64,000 bases of DNA from an uncultured Opitutia bacterium (GTDB lineage Bacteria > Verrucomicrobiota > Verrucomicrobiia > Opitutales > Opitutaceae): NCBI GenBank assembly GCA_903862955.1, contig CAIPAH010000007.1, positions 49,068-113,067 on the forward strand. Reading direction: 5' to 3'. The notes under the pieces were generated by a model. It ran no database searches. It was not told the DNA's origin and saw only the letters and a list, made by a program, of their open reading frames with translations. Every line of letters starts with the position of its first letter. Position 1 is the first letter of the stretch. Of this stretch, positions 52,901-63,804 are shown in pieces. Made by a program: the position numbers and the translations under genes.

Positions 52901-52993
52901 AATCAGGATCGTCAACAGTCCGATCACCAGCATCAGTGCAAATCCGCCCCGGTGAATCCGCGCCCATTCGTATGTGCCCTTGGGTCGAATCAT
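49967..52993 (-). CDS. Pseudopilin-operon large protein (Verru_Chthon cassette protein A type)
   Basis: 1008 aa from ATG 52993. One N-terminal membrane helix (residues about 18-42, GGFALMLVIGLLTILIVLLLALAALAQIEARDARA) precedes a long mostly beta, Gly/Ser/Pro-rich exterior domain (WWVGDEGVKAAVVDA; SLWNPYTSAM). This matches the large cassette component that accompanies three short pseudopilins in Verrucomicrobiota, and is comparable to GspK or PilX-like minor pilins. It overlaps the C gene by 4 nt and the 220-aa gene by 25 nt. Confidence 0.8.
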   Translation of the reverse strand: MIRPKGTYEWARIHRGGFALMLVIGLLTILIVLLLALAALAQIEARDARATVAETQARRNALMALQLGLGCLQKYAGPDTRVTATAQSFGEGFGTSHYTGVWDATAPGVTPLTWLVSGNEGTNSLARSPSDIGETVELVGLHTAGAAGDVLAPKQPLSSDGVADGHYAWWVGDEGVKAAVVDAASVGDINYPPFDFAEGRERIRQQVPLGAGPAGTAGQPVVEPRDGANATVLSRIFTLGQIAYLNRVGSATPVGADPIRVAYHDWSPGNEAVLATTNPGGLRRDLSLRPDLLGPAFAAWANYPAYMEDPASPVGPAISPVYPSGDPRNALRRRYRLTAPLVANGIQHGVAPVLSYFLITFNVRTDPSASGSLRPLVARARWLVSLWNPYTSAMVPEPLQLEISGLPNVNVINDTLGVSVASLSLDSLYGAPLRISLPWVPAGRDDQQSWLSGRVYTWAAQEDLNKGSPPPAGGFASVFYTRNLSTAAGQGVQRAVPSASVANSAQLHLNGAASQLTVRLYRTLSGGGQELLRSFISPGFPAFATTPTAAGAATYQFTCVFHLTESADTPAAPETWLTTAGQDPREAILPAGAFSPAANGPRPELYPNYTAISFPDRLLDRALPAALSSATGQSYNEDTPLFELPRGPLLSLGGLQQLPLSGARPFASGNSWGAAGGSNAWFDRYFFSGLATGVSPPSSPAFPALPNPLLRIEGSKPDGPIPDASDLLDPILDGYSSKYLLQRGAFNLNSTSSPAWLAILRAGRWTTGDDFNFLAALAATGTSGDVVASVAAQGDAVFYRFPFSAQETYLTDVGYAASTTVPPAMPNVSSAANTHLFRRGVRVFSAEQTVALSNAIAALLQTKLADSGPYRSLEEFLGPSPLFGGMSLLERALADAVTADGLHLNDPAAVPEFSSQWLTQGDLLGVLAPVLFSRSDTFVIRAYGDAAPLGPRQQVKRAWCEARVQRLPNYVDATQPAETSPDQLNATNQALGRRFKVVTFRWLTSADI

Positions 52994-53961
52994 ACGTCTG
53001 TCGGCGCGGCGCGGAGCCAGATGCGCCGCGTGAAGACCCACGAATGCGCCGTGGCAATCTTCCACCAGTCTCCGCTGAGTCGACCGCCCTCCAGCGCCTC
53101 CAGCTGGCGGGCACCTTCGGGCGAGACCACCCGCACAAAGACATCGACGACCTCCGGAGCAGGCGATGCGGACGGGCCGGCCTTCGGTCCGGATGCCACG
53201 CGGTATTCCAGCGTCAGGCTGTTCCGGGGAAAAATCGAGACGAGTGACACGTTGCCGGAAAGTGGATCCGTTTCCCGACGGTAAAAACGCACCCCGAAGT
53301 CGATGACGTTCCCGACCAGCGCCTGCGCGTAAGCCGGACTGACCAGGTTTCCGGCTGTTCCGATTTCGTCAGAGGGAGTGTTGTAGTTGGCGGCACTCAG
53401 GTCGTAGCCGGCGTCAAAGGTGGCCTTCGGGCCAGCTTGGGCTCGATAGATCGCGTAGCCCACCGACTGAGCCGACGGTGACGCGGGGCGACGGATGAGT
53501 TGGTAGGAAACGGCCACGGGCACGTCCGTTCCGTTGCCTTCCGAGTCCGGAGCAGAATTGGCCGTGATGAAGCGCAACCAGACTCCTCCGACGCCAAAGC
53601 GAGCGTCGTCCAGGACGGACGCAGCTGGGTCGAGCGAGGTCGCGGCGGGCTTTGTACCCATCACCCAGCTGCCGCTGACCCCGGGGGTTTGCTGCACGGA
53701 CACCGCCAGCCACACGCCGCCATCGTCTCGAAAAACGGCTCCCTGCAAGTCCTGCTCCAACTGGTCGAACACGCCCCGCACCGCCGCTTCGACTGCGAGC
53801 AGCCCCTGCGCTCGATTCCATCGCTCAAGCGAACTCGTCAGGACAGTCAGGCAGAGCATCGCGATCATCATCGTGAGTCCCGCCGCGACCAGTAATTCGA
53901 CCAAGGTGAAAGCTCCTCGCCCGGTACAGAGCCGGCCGACCGGCTTTCTTTTTGAGTTCAT
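52990..53961 (-). CDS. Type IV pseudopilin-like protein (cassette protein C type)
   Basis: 323 aa from ATG 53961. Class III signal: basic leader, then RGAFTLVELLVAAGLTMMIAM with cleavage after the Gly-Ala and Glu at +5. The hydrophobic spine lies at 17-40. The exterior domain contains GVFDQLEQDLQGAVFRDDG, resembling GspJ-like minor pseudopilins. It is coupled by 4-nt overlaps to B (upstream) and A (downstream). No assembly ATPase, platform or secretin genes are in the window. Confidence 0.85.
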   Translation of the reverse strand: MNSKRKPVGRLCTGRGAFTLVELLVAAGLTMMIAMLCLTVLTSSLERWNRAQGLLAVEAAVRGVFDQLEQDLQGAVFRDDGGVWLAVSVQQTPGVSGSWVMGTKPAATSLDPAASVLDDARFGVGGVWLRFITANSAPDSEGNGTDVPVAVSYQLIRRPASPSAQSVGYAIYRAQAGPKATFDAGYDLSAANYNTPSDEIGTAGNLVSPAYAQALVGNVIDFGVRFYRRETDPLSGNVSLVSIFPRNSLTLEYRVASGPKAGPSASPAPEVVDVFVRVVSPEGARQLEALEGGRLSGDWWKIATAHSWVFTRRIWLRAAPTDV

Positions 53962-54497
53962 GGCGCGATGGCGGCGTTGAAGACGAGCGACGCCCCTCGG
54001 CTGGGCGAACTCCTGTCGGGCGGGCCTGGTGAAGGCAGATACGGCCACGAAATCTTAAGCGTCAAAGCCAGGAATCCGGAGCCGGGCACATAGTCGAGCG
54101 GCGGCGGTTGCTGCCTCACCTCGACGAGATAGAACCGTTCGGCGGCGGCGATCCGTGTAGGAGGGGCATCCATGTCCGTCTCTCGGAAAACCACCGTCCC
54201 GTTTTTCGCGCCGACCAACCGCAACGAGGACGGGGCCTGCGCACCCGGAATGATGGCCGCCAACGCTTGCAGCCGGTCTCCCGGCCCGTTCCCCACGGGA
54301 GTGTCACGGATGCGCTGCAACTCGACGTGGATCGCCTCGACCAACTGGGCCGCACGCGCGGACTCTGCGGTCTCAGCGATGGAACGGCTGATCGAGCTCT
54401 GCAGCGAGACCGTGAACATCACCGATGCCGCCAGCAGTCCGAGGGCAACCACGGCCTCGATAAGCGTGAACGCGGATGTGCGCCTGGCGGGCTTCAT
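53958..54497 (-). CDS. Type IV pseudopilin-like protein (cassette protein B type)
   Basis: 179 aa. Prepilin leader KPARRTSAFTLIEAVVALGLLAASVMF, with Glu at +5 of the mature protein. The rest is short: helical spine, then a beta domain (SLRLVGAKNGTVVFRETD; FLALTLKISWPYLP). Comparable to GspI/V-type minor pseudopilins. It overlaps D (54494-54497) and C (53958-53961) by 4 nt each, so stoichiometry is probably set by coupled translation. Confidence 0.85.
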   Translation of the reverse strand: MKPARRTSAFTLIEAVVALGLLAASVMFTVSLQSSISRSIAETAESARAAQLVEAIHVELQRIRDTPVGNGPGDRLQALAAIIPGAQAPSSLRLVGAKNGTVVFRETDMDAPPTRIAAAERFYLVEVRQQPPPLDYVPGSGFLALTLKISWPYLPSPGPPDRSSPSRGASLVFNAAIAP

Positions 54498-55126
54498 TTC
54501 CAGCTGAAAATCAGGTCCGACGCACTTTGCCCCCGTCCCGCCGAATAGAAAATGACGCCGCCTCGCAATCCGGCCGCGAGGTCCAGATCCTCCATCGCCG
54601 GTGAAAGCGAGATGCCTGTTTCCCTGCCCGTTACCGCCACGACCGATCCGTCCGCTTCGTTGATCACACCGTCACCGTTTCGATCGTAGAGCACAGCGAT
54701 ATCGCTGTTGCCAAAGGCGTCACTCAATGCGGTCCGGTTTTCGCCCAACTCGCCGTCCGTGAGCACGTAGAAGCTCAACAGCCGGGTGTTCCCCGCCAGA
54801 TTTCCCGGCAATGCGTCCGCTGTGCCATCCAGCGTCCGGCCCGTGAGCGCACCGGCAAAGACTGCGGGAAGTACTTTCCCGCCGCTGCCGCCGTCAATGG
54901 CCGGATAGAAGCCGTATTCCTGTCGAAACTGTTCCATGGCCCCGGTCCACTGCGCAAATTGCACCTTCGTCTTCACCCGCAAGGCGTAGGTCCGTGTCGC
55001 CGCCAGGCTGGGAACGAGGATCGCCGACAGGACGGCAATGATCGCCAGCACCGTCAGCAGTTCGATTAGAGAAAATCCCCAGCTCTTTCGGAGAAAAAGA
55101 GACTGGCTTCGCATCGCGTGGCGCAT
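54494..55126 (-). CDS. Type IV pseudopilin-like protein (cassette protein D type)
   Basis: 210 aa from ATG 55126 (55114 is an alternative). Prepilin motif WGFSLIELLTVLAIIAVLSAILVPSLAA, a long helical spine and a GspG-like C-terminal domain. The latter has EYGFYPAIDGG and a possible calcium-type loop in DRNGDGVINEADG. It is the first gene of the D-B-C-A unit, whose promoter would lie in 55127-55310. Confidence 0.85.
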   Translation of the reverse strand: MRHAMRSQSLFLRKSWGFSLIELLTVLAIIAVLSAILVPSLAATRTYALRVKTKVQFAQWTGAMEQFRQEYGFYPAIDGGSGGKVLPAVFAGALTGRTLDGTADALPGNLAGNTRLLSFYVLTDGELGENRTALSDAFGNSDIAVLYDRNGDGVINEADGSVVAVTGRETGISLSPAMEDLDLAAGLRGGVIFYSAGRGQSASDLIFSWK

Positions 55127-55310
55127 GGCGAAACAGCATGGCGCCACGGCCCGTCAGCACGTCTCCTCTCCCGGCGTAAGAATTGCGTCTTCCCAAAGAC
55201 GACGCCGTGGAGCGACAGCTGCACGGCGTCGCGCTCAGCACTCGTGCTCTGTCCACGCCGCCGCACTGGGCCCGACTTCCCAATGCGCCAACGGGGAACG
55301 TTGCCGATGC

Positions 55311-57260
<1,950 letters not shown>

Positions 57261-57358
57261 GTTAGTGGCGGATTTGGGGTTAGGAACGCGAACCGCGGCT
57301 CTTATCCCGCTCTGAGTTTCAAGCGTCAAGCGCGGGTGTGCCCCGTCACTCATTTTGT

Positions 57359-58579
57359 ATGGAAAAGAAAACCGCGTCCGCTCCGGCGGACACTCCCGCG
57401 CCCACCCCGGCCGCGGTCCCTGCCAGCCCTGAATCGGCCGCCGCTCCCGCCCCTGCGCCCGTGGAAACGATCCACGTCGAAGGCGTGCTCGACGTCGACC
57501 TGCAACGGGGTGGCAACGGCCAGCTGCTTGACCTCAACCGCGGCGGCAAGCGTCGTCCCACGGATCCCTTCGTGCCGAAGGAGCTCATCCGTCGTTTCAA
57601 GCTGCGCACCGGCTCCATGATCGGCGGCACCGCCTTCCCGCCCGACGGCCGCTTTCCCAACCCGAAGATGCGCTTCATCGAGACGGTGGACGGCGTGGCC
57701 CTCGAGGACCGGCGCACCCGCTTCGAATTCACGGCGCTGACCACGATCTCGCCCAACCAGTTCCTGAAAATGGAAATGAAGGATGGCCGCATGACCACGC
57801 GCGCCGTCGACCTCTTCTGTCCCATCGGCAAGGGCACCCGCGGCCTCATCGTCGCCCCGCCCCGCACGGGCAAGACCACCCTGCTGCGCGACATGGCCCT
57901 GGGCGTCCTCGAAAACAACCCCGAGTGCCACGTCATGATCCTGCTCGTCGACGAGCGCCCCGAGGAAGTCACCGACTTCAAGCGCAGCGTCACCGCGGCG
58001 GAAATCTGGGCCTCGTCCAACGACGAGCAGATCGAGAATCACATCCGCATCGCCGATCTCTGCATCGAGCGCGCCCGGCGCCTCGTCGAAGTGGGCCGCG
58101 ACGTCGTGCTCTTCGTCGATTCCATCACCCGCCTGTCCCGCGCCCACAACACGGCCCGCAACAGCGGCCGCACCGGTTCCGGCGGCCTGGATGTCCGCGC
58201 GCTGGAGAAACCCCGCCAGATCTTCGCCTCGGCGCGCAAGACCGAGGAGGCCGGATCGCTCACCATCATCGCGTCCGTGCTCGTCGAAACCGGCAGCCGC
58301 ATGGACGACGTCATCTTCCAGGAATTCAAGGGCACCGGCAACATGGAGCTCGTCCTCGACCGCAAGTGCGCCGAGATGCGCCTCTGGCCCGCCATCAACG
58401 TCGCCGCCTCGGGCACCCGCAAGGAGGAGCTGCTGATCGACGCGAAGACGCTCGAGGGCATCCACTTCTTCCGCCGCGCCCTGGTGCAGCAGAAGATCGA
58501 GGAAGCTACCGAAACCATGATCGCGCGGCTCTCCAAGACAAAGACCAACGCCGAGTTCCTCAAGTTGATCGCCCGCTAA
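57359..58579 (+). CDS. rho: Transcription termination factor Rho
   Basis: 406 aa from ATG 57359. A short Ala/Pro-rich N-terminus (about 1-35) replaces the usual Rho_N helical domain. The RNA-binding OB domain follows ([33 protein letters not shown]), then the ATPase with Walker [15 protein letters not shown], Walker [13 protein letters not shown] and the Q/R loops [20 protein letters not shown]. It is a hexameric RNA helicase that ends transcription. All catalytic motifs appear intact. Confidence 0.97.
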   Translation: MEKKTASAPADTPAPTPAAVPASPESAAAPAPAPVETIHVEGVLDVDLQRGGNGQLLDLNRGGKRRPTDPFVPKELIRRFKLRTGSMIGGTAFPPDGRFPNPKMRFIETVDGVALEDRRTRFEFTALTTISPNQFLKMEMKDGRMTTRAVDLFCPIGKGTRGLIVAPPRTGKTTLLRDMALGVLENNPECHVMILLVDERPEEVTDFKRSVTAAEIWASSNDEQIENHIRIADLCIERARRLVEVGRDVVLFVDSITRLSRAHNTARNSGRTGSGGLDVRALEKPRQIFASARKTEEAGSLTIIASVLVETGSRMDDVIFQEFKGTGNMELVLDRKCAEMRLWPAINVAASGTRKEELLIDAKTLEGIHFFRRALVQQKIEEATETMIARLSKTKTNAEFLKLIAR

Positions 58580-58663
58580 CTTCACTCTTGCCGCCCGCGC
58601 CCTGCGCGCGGCAAAGTTTCCTTTCTCCGTCCGCCCGCCGCCGTCCCCCTCCACCACCACCGC

Positions 58664-60418
58664 ATGCACAGTTTTTCCGAGCAATGTCTCGACATGGCCC
58701 GCTCAATGCTGGCCCACAATCTCGACTCGATCCAACCTGACGGCACCCTCCTTCCGGCCAACGGCGAGCAATCCCGCCCCGACGAGCCTGGCCATGTGGC
58801 CTTCGCCCTCGGGGAATTCTATCGCGCCACGGGCGAGACCACGCTCAAGGGCTTCGACCTGATCGACCTCGCCGCGCGCTGCATCACGGCGCAGATGTTC
58901 ACCGAGCCGCCCGCGGAAAACGGCCTCGCCTACGCCTCACTCGGCCTGCTCGCCTTCGGGCCCTCCAAGGAGCGCAACCCGGTCTGGGAGCGGCTCGTCG
59001 AGGAAACCCGCGAGCGCATTGACAAGCAGCTGCTCCATCGCAGCGACTACGACAATCACTGGCAGGCCTTCAACGTCGCCCGCGCCGTCGCGCGCTTCAG
59101 CCTCGGCCTCTCCAAGAAAGATGAGACTTCGCGCCTGATCGAGCGCATGGTGGAACGCATTAGCGCCACCAGCTCGGCCGGCTTCTTCGACGACGCCACG
59201 TCCGGCTTCGGCGGCAATTTCAATCTCTACGGCGTGATGACCTTCGTGTTCATCCGCTCCGCGCTCCAGCTCCACGCCAACAGCGGCGTGCGCGACCGCA
59301 AGCTGCCCACGCTGCGCACCTACGCCGAGAAATACATCAAGATGATGCCCGACCTCGTGCGCGCGGACGGGCTCGGCTGGGCCTTCGGCCGTGCCGCGGG
59401 CGCCTACGGGCAGATGCACTGCATCAGCTTGATTTTGCAGGGCCTGCGCGACGGCTGGATCGCGGACGACCAGAAGTCGAAATACTACGACATCCTCCGC
59501 CGGCTCTTCCTGTTTTTTTACGAGACCTACCTCGACCAGGAGCAGGGCTTTCTCGACCTTCGCGACGACGAGCGCACGGCCTACGCGCACCACACCACGC
59601 GCATGGCGAATTTCGACGCCGCACGCTACCTCTGCCAGTGGTCCCGCCTCGCGAAGACCGTGCACATGCCGCCCGGCACGCCCAAAATCGAGCCGCCCCG
59701 CACGTCGGGACGCTTCGTCATCTTCGACAAGAGCAACCGCAAGGAGCAGGGCCTGTTCCTCTATCGCGACGCCGACAGCGGCCTCCACCTGCAGATCCCG
59801 CTGGTCAGCTCCGGCAAGACCCTGACGAGCGACTCGCTGCCCTTCCCGCACTGCCCCGGCGTGTTCGATTGGCCGAACAACATCTACCTGCCCGTCATGC
59901 TCCCCGAGCTGACCTTCGGCGAACACGTCACGATCCCGGCGTTTTACGGGAAGAACTGCGTCACCGGCCTGGGCCTGCGCAACAGCTTCTATTTCCGCTA
60001 CGAACAGCCCGAGCTGATTTCGACCAAGGAGGAGTTCATCAAAAATCTCGGCAGCGTGAAGGTCCAGTGGACGTTCACCGGCAGCAAGGTCAGCTGCGAG
60101 TTCGCCTACACGGTCAAGCAGGCGGTCACCCTCGACAAGTTCCGCTACGTTCTCGCCATCGCCGCCCCGCACTCGAAATACCACGTCAACGGCGCCCTCG
60201 CCCTCGGCCCCCTCGGCCAGCGCTGCAGCGTGGTGAAGGACGACTTCCAGGGCACATGGCAGGAAACCGAGGTCGTCAGCGCCGACGCCGGCTATCGCAC
60301 CAATTACGGCAAGATTCACTATCTGCAGTATCTCGTGCGCGATCATCCCCTGATCATGCGTCCGGGCCACGTCTACCGCCTCGCGGTGAACTTCGACCCT
60401 GACGTGACTCACGTCTGA
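58664..60418 (+). CDS. Unknown protein with six-hairpin-like N-terminus and beta C-terminus
   Basis: 584 aa. The N-terminal about 340 residues show alternating helices (MARSMLAHNLDSIQ; GHVAFALGEFYRATGE; NHWQAFNVARAVARF), typical of (alpha/alpha) barrels in lyases and hydrolases. The C-terminal half is beta-rich (VIFDKSNRKEQGLFLYRD; VQWTFTGSKVSCEFAYT). There is no signal peptide. Resemblance to polysaccharide lyases or DUF2264-type proteins is only general. It follows rho by 84 bp and precedes hisF; no functional link is evident. Confidence 0.6.
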   Translation: MHSFSEQCLDMARSMLAHNLDSIQPDGTLLPANGEQSRPDEPGHVAFALGEFYRATGETTLKGFDLIDLAARCITAQMFTEPPAENGLAYASLGLLAFGPSKERNPVWERLVEETRERIDKQLLHRSDYDNHWQAFNVARAVARFSLGLSKKDETSRLIERMVERISATSSAGFFDDATSGFGGNFNLYGVMTFVFIRSALQLHANSGVRDRKLPTLRTYAEKYIKMMPDLVRADGLGWAFGRAAGAYGQMHCISLILQGLRDGWIADDQKSKYYDILRRLFLFFYETYLDQEQGFLDLRDDERTAYAHHTTRMANFDAARYLCQWSRLAKTVHMPPGTPKIEPPRTSGRFVIFDKSNRKEQGLFLYRDADSGLHLQIPLVSSGKTLTSDSLPFPHCPGVFDWPNNIYLPVMLPELTFGEHVTIPAFYGKNCVTGLGLRNSFYFRYEQPELISTKEEFIKNLGSVKVQWTFTGSKVSCEFAYTVKQAVTLDKFRYVLAIAAPHSKYHVNGALALGPLGQRCSVVKDDFQGTWQETEVVSADAGYRTNYGKIHYLQYLVRDHPLIMRPGHVYRLAVNFDPDVTHV

Positions 60419-60505
60419 GACGGCAGTGGCGAGGGACGAATAACCAGGGTCGAGCCGGAGGTAGGCGCCGCCCGGATCGCTGGTTGCGACGGTTGCTTCT
60501 TCCAA

Positions 60506-60533
60506 CTTGTCACTTGTCACTTGTTACTCGTCA
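60506..60533. repeat. Four tandem heptamers upstream of hisF
   Basis: CTTGTCA, CTTGTCA, CTTGTTA, CTCGTCA in immediate succession (60506-60533), followed by CTTC and the hisF ATG 9 nt later. The 7-bp period suggests a repeat-expanded element or a cooperative binding site. Confidence 0.55.
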
Positions 60534-60542
60534 CTTCATCCC

Positions 60543-61304
60543 ATGCTCCGCCGTCGCATCATTCCCTGCCTGGACGTCAACGCCGGCCGCGTGGTGAAGG
60601 GCGTCAAATTTCAGGCCCTGCGCGACGCCGGTGATCCCGTCGACTGCGCACGCGCTTACGACGCACAAGGCGCCGACGAGCTCATCTTTCTCGACATCAC
60701 CGCTTCCAGCGATGAGCGGCGCATCATGCATGACGTCGTCGCCGCCACCGCGGAGCAGTGCTTCATGCCGCTCACTGTCGGCGGCGGGCTGCGTTCGCTC
60801 GCCGACATCGAGGCGATGCTCAAGGCCGGTGCGGACAAGGTTTCGCTCAACACCGCCGCCATCAAGAATCCCCAGCTGATCGCCGAGGCCGCATTGCGCT
60901 TCGGCAGCCAGTGCATCGTACTGGCGATCGATGCCAAGCAGGAGCCGGGCAAGAAATCCTGGCGCGTTTACACCCACGGCGGGCGCAATCCCACGGATCT
61001 CGACGCCGTCGGCTGGGCGCGGCGCGGGGTGGAACTCGGCGCGGGGGAAATCCTGCTCACCAGCATGGATCGCGATGGCACCGGCGACGGCTACGATCTT
61101 GAACTCACCCGCGCGGTCAGTGACGCCGTGACCGTGCCCGTTATCGCCAGTGGCGGCGCCGGCACCCTCGCCCACCTGGGCGACGTGCTGGACCGGGGCC
61201 ATGCCAGCGCGGTCCTGGCCGCGAGCATCTTTCACTTCGGCACGTTCACAATCCCGCAGGCGAAGGAATACCTGGCCTCGCAGGGCGTCCCCGTGCGTCG
61301 GTAA
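60543..61304 (+). CDS. hisF: Imidazole glycerol phosphate synthase subunit HisF
   Basis: 253 aa from ATG 60543. Motifs: [20 protein letters not shown] with the catalytic Asp, [52 protein letters not shown] and [15 protein letters not shown]. It closes the imidazole ring with HisH-derived ammonia. No hisH or other his gene is adjacent, and heptamer repeats precede it. Confidence 0.96.
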   Translation: MLRRRIIPCLDVNAGRVVKGVKFQALRDAGDPVDCARAYDAQGADELIFLDITASSDERRIMHDVVAATAEQCFMPLTVGGGLRSLADIEAMLKAGADKVSLNTAAIKNPQLIAEAALRFGSQCIVLAIDAKQEPGKKSWRVYTHGGRNPTDLDAVGWARRGVELGAGEILLTSMDRDGTGDGYDLELTRAVSDAVTVPVIASGGAGTLAHLGDVLDRGHASAVLAASIFHFGTFTIPQAKEYLASQGVPVRR

Positions 61305-61524
61305 CGCGACGCGTGGCGGCGAGGAAAAGCCGCTGTAACTTTTGCGTGACTCGGCCTAATCCGCTCGTGTCCGGGGCAATCAGTGCCATCGTGCCCGCAA
61401 AGACATGTCTGTGACCCGTGGCGAACCACCGTGCACCCTTCGGCACCCTTCCCTTGCCTCGGTGAGGCATTCTTCCTCGGCCGACCAGCGCCGAAGCTCT
61501 GAGTCGGGCGCGCCTTGGGCGGCT

Positions 61525-62055
61525 TCAGCTCGTACTGGGAACTGCTTCCGCGGGCGCCTTGGGCGGACCCATCAACAGGTCGAGCTGGCCTTGGATCTTC
61601 ATGAAGAACTCCGCGTCGAGCGTGCCGACGGGAACCTCATACATTTGGTGCGTCCGCACGTGTTCGTAAACTTGGCGCTCCCCGTCCGCGCTGCGTCCGC
61701 GCACCCGCAACAGGCGCTTACGCTCCAGCATGAGCGCGAGGAATTGCAGCAGCGGCGTGTTCGCCGGGTCCGGCGTCGCGGCCGGGTCAGCCAGGGTCAC
61801 GAAGAGATTTTCCGCCGTCAGCTTCAACGCGCGACCCGGATTCTCCTCGGCCCGCCGGGCCTTGAAATTCACCGTCCAGCTGCAAAACACGAAACTCGGG
61901 TTCTCGTAGGTCGCGGCTTCACTGGCCAGGATGTCATGCCGCGCGACCTCCCCGGTCGACTCGCGCACGAGATAGGAAACCACGCGGTCGCCTTCGGCAA
62001 ACTCGCGGTGCGAGGCTCGGCAGACCTTGGCGGAGGGATGCAGCGTCAATTCCAT
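61525..62055 (-). CDS. Hypothetical protein
   Basis: 176 aa from ATG 62055; a non-ATG extension to 62097 is possible. Soluble and beta-rich in the first half (FAEGDRVVSYLVRESTGEVARHDIL; SFVFCSWTVNFKARRA), helical in the second (PLLQFLALMLERKRLLRVRG). Not a family I recognise. It is divergent from the phosphatase at 62112 (56 bp between starts), so the two may share a control region. Confidence 0.6.
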   Translation of the reverse strand: MELTLHPSAKVCRASHREFAEGDRVVSYLVRESTGEVARHDILASEAATYENPSFVFCSWTVNFKARRAEENPGRALKLTAENLFVTLADPAATPDPANTPLLQFLALMLERKRLLRVRGRSADGERQVYEHVRTHQMYEVPVGTLDAEFFMKIQGQLDLLMGPPKAPAEAVPSTS

Positions 62056-62111
62056 CGGCTTCAATTTGTAGGGGGCCCAAATTCGAACGCTAGCCAAATT
62101 CCCCGCTGTCC

Positions 62112-62774
62112 ATGAAAGGCCGTCTCATTGCCATCGGTGACATCCACGGTTGCCACCGCGAATTCGAGGACCTGCTCGAGAAACTGGAGCTGGAGCGGCA
62201 TGACCGCATCGTGCTTTTGGGCGACCTCGTGAACCGCGGACCCGATAGCGCGAAGGTCATCGCCCTGGCCCGGAAGCACGCGAAACTGTCGCTGCTCGGG
62301 AACCACGAACTGCGGCTGTTGAACTACCGCAAAACCGGCGACCCCACGCATCTCAAGAAGAGCGACTACGAGACGTTGAAGCAGCTCAATCACAAGGATT
62401 GGGCCTACTTGAGCACCATGCCGCTCACCTTCCACGATCCCGCGCACGGCGTGGTGCTCGTTCACGGGGGGTTCCTGCCCAACCAATCCTGGCGAACCCA
62501 GCCGGCACGGATTGTCACACGCATCCAGGTAATCGCAAAGGATGGCACACCGCTCAAACGCGCCGAGGATCCCGCGGCGCCACATTGGTCCGAGCTATGG
62601 ATCGGACCTCCGTTCGTGATCTACGGCCACACGCCCCGGCCCGATGTCTCCCGTCTAAAATGGTCCCTCGGCATCGACACCGCCTGCGTGCTCGGTGGCA
62701 GCCTGACCGCCTGCATTCTGCCTGAGAAACGGATTGTGCAGGTGCGGGCGCGTGAGAAATACTACGAGCCGTGA
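62112..62774 (+). CDS. PPP-family metallophosphatase (Ser/Thr phosphatase/ApaH-like)
   Basis: 220 aa. The canonical metallophosphatase signatures are in order: AIGDIHGCHREFEDLL, LLGDLVNRGPDSAKV, LLGNHELRLLNYRKTG, LVHGGFLP and YGHTPRP. This family includes PP1-like protein phosphatases and diadenosine tetraphosphatases; length and spacing fit either. Its stop overlaps the GTG start of the YhaM-like gene by 4 nt, so the pair is coupled. Confidence 0.92.
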   Translation: MKGRLIAIGDIHGCHREFEDLLEKLELERHDRIVLLGDLVNRGPDSAKVIALARKHAKLSLLGNHELRLLNYRKTGDPTHLKKSDYETLKQLNHKDWAYLSTMPLTFHDPAHGVVLVHGGFLPNQSWRTQPARIVTRIQVIAKDGTPLKRAEDPAAPHWSELWIGPPFVIYGHTPRPDVSRLKWSLGIDTACVLGGSLTACILPEKRIVQVRAREKYYEP

Positions 62775-63787
62775 GCCGCTCCGGCTCCGCCGCCATGCCT
62801 GACGCCCCCGTTCAACTTTCCTCGGTTTGCGAACTCAAATCGCTGGAGAATGGCAGCGGCCAGCCCTTCACGAGCCTGCTCGTCGTCCGCAAGCTCGCCG
62901 CCAAAACCGCCTCGAATGGAAACCCGTTCTTCAGCCTGGAACTCGGCGATCGCACCGGCTCATTCGGCTGCACGGTTTTCAACGACCACCCGGCGTTCGA
63001 ACTCCTCCGGAATGCCGGCGAAGGCGCGGTCATTCGCGTCGAAGGCAAAATCGACTACTATCAAGGCCGCCTCTCACCCAAGCTCGGAAAAATTTCCGTG
63101 CTGTCCGAGACGGAACTCGGGGCCCCGGGTCTGCTCGACAACCTCGTCGAACTCGCGCCCGAAAACGCCGACGCGCTGTGGCAGGAACTGAACGGCTTCA
63201 TCGACGGCATCGCTCAACCCGGCTTGCAAGCCACGACGCGCGCGGTCTTCGAGGAGGTGGGCGATGCCTTCCGGTGGACGCCGGCGGCCGTCTCCATGCA
63301 CCACGCTTATCGCCACGGCCTGCTGGAGCACACGGTGCACATGGCCCGCGCCTGCCGCGCGCTGTTGCCGCTGTATCCCGAGGTCAACGCGAGTCTCGCG
63401 ATGGCGGGCATCCTCCTGCACGACACCGGCAAGACCATCGAATACGAGGGAACCCTCGCCACCAAGCGGAGCCGCCGCGGCATTTTGCAGGGACACGTGG
63501 TGCTGGGCTACCAACTGGTGCGCAAGGCCGGGAAAAAGGCGAAACTGAGCGAGGATCTGCTCGAGCGCCTGGAGCACATTGTCCTCAGCCACCAAGGTGA
63601 ACCCGAATGGGGCGCCGCCGTCTATGCGGCCACACCCGAGGCCGTGTTTGTTTCGATGATCGACAATCTCGACGCAAAGATGGGCATGGTCCAGCGGGCG
63701 CTGCGCCAAGCGACGGAAGGCGACGGCTTCTCCGAGCGCCTGCCCGGCCTGAATTCGCAACTCCTGACGCGCCCACCGGAAGCCTGA
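62771..63787 (+). CDS. 3'-5' exoribonuclease YhaM family protein (OB-HD)
   Basis: 338 aa from GTG 62771. N-terminal OB-fold nucleic-acid-binding domain: FTSLLVVRKLAAKTASNGNPFFSLELGDRTGSFGC (residues about 28-65). The C-terminal HD domain has H and HD ligands in HHAYRHGLLEHTVHMARACRAL and LAMAGILLHDTGKTIEYE. YhaM-type enzymes degrade RNA 3'-5' with Mn2+. It is cotranslated with the upstream phosphatase. Confidence 0.88.
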   Translation: MSRSGSAAMPDAPVQLSSVCELKSLENGSGQPFTSLLVVRKLAAKTASNGNPFFSLELGDRTGSFGCTVFNDHPAFELLRNAGEGAVIRVEGKIDYYQGRLSPKLGKISVLSETELGAPGLLDNLVELAPENADALWQELNGFIDGIAQPGLQATTRAVFEEVGDAFRWTPAAVSMHHAYRHGLLEHTVHMARACRALLPLYPEVNASLAMAGILLHDTGKTIEYEGTLATKRSRRGILQGHVVLGYQLVRKAGKKAKLSEDLLERLEHIVLSHQGEPEWGAAVYAATPEAVFVSMIDNLDAKMGMVQRALRQATEGDGFSERLPGLNSQLLTRPPEA

Positions 63788-63804
63788 GGCCGCCCGGCCG
63801 GCAC

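Noticed and set aside
58937..60520. 527-codon minus-strand frame opposite the unknown six-hairpin-like protein
   Set aside because: The plus-strand protein has the regular helix pattern and better start context; the opposite frame is low-complexity Val/Ala/Glu/Asp.
61506..61566. Near-repeat GGGCGCGCCTTGGGCGG / GGGCGCCTTGGGCGG
   Set aside because: Short, imperfect, GC-rich and partly inside the 3' end of a coding region; likely chance.
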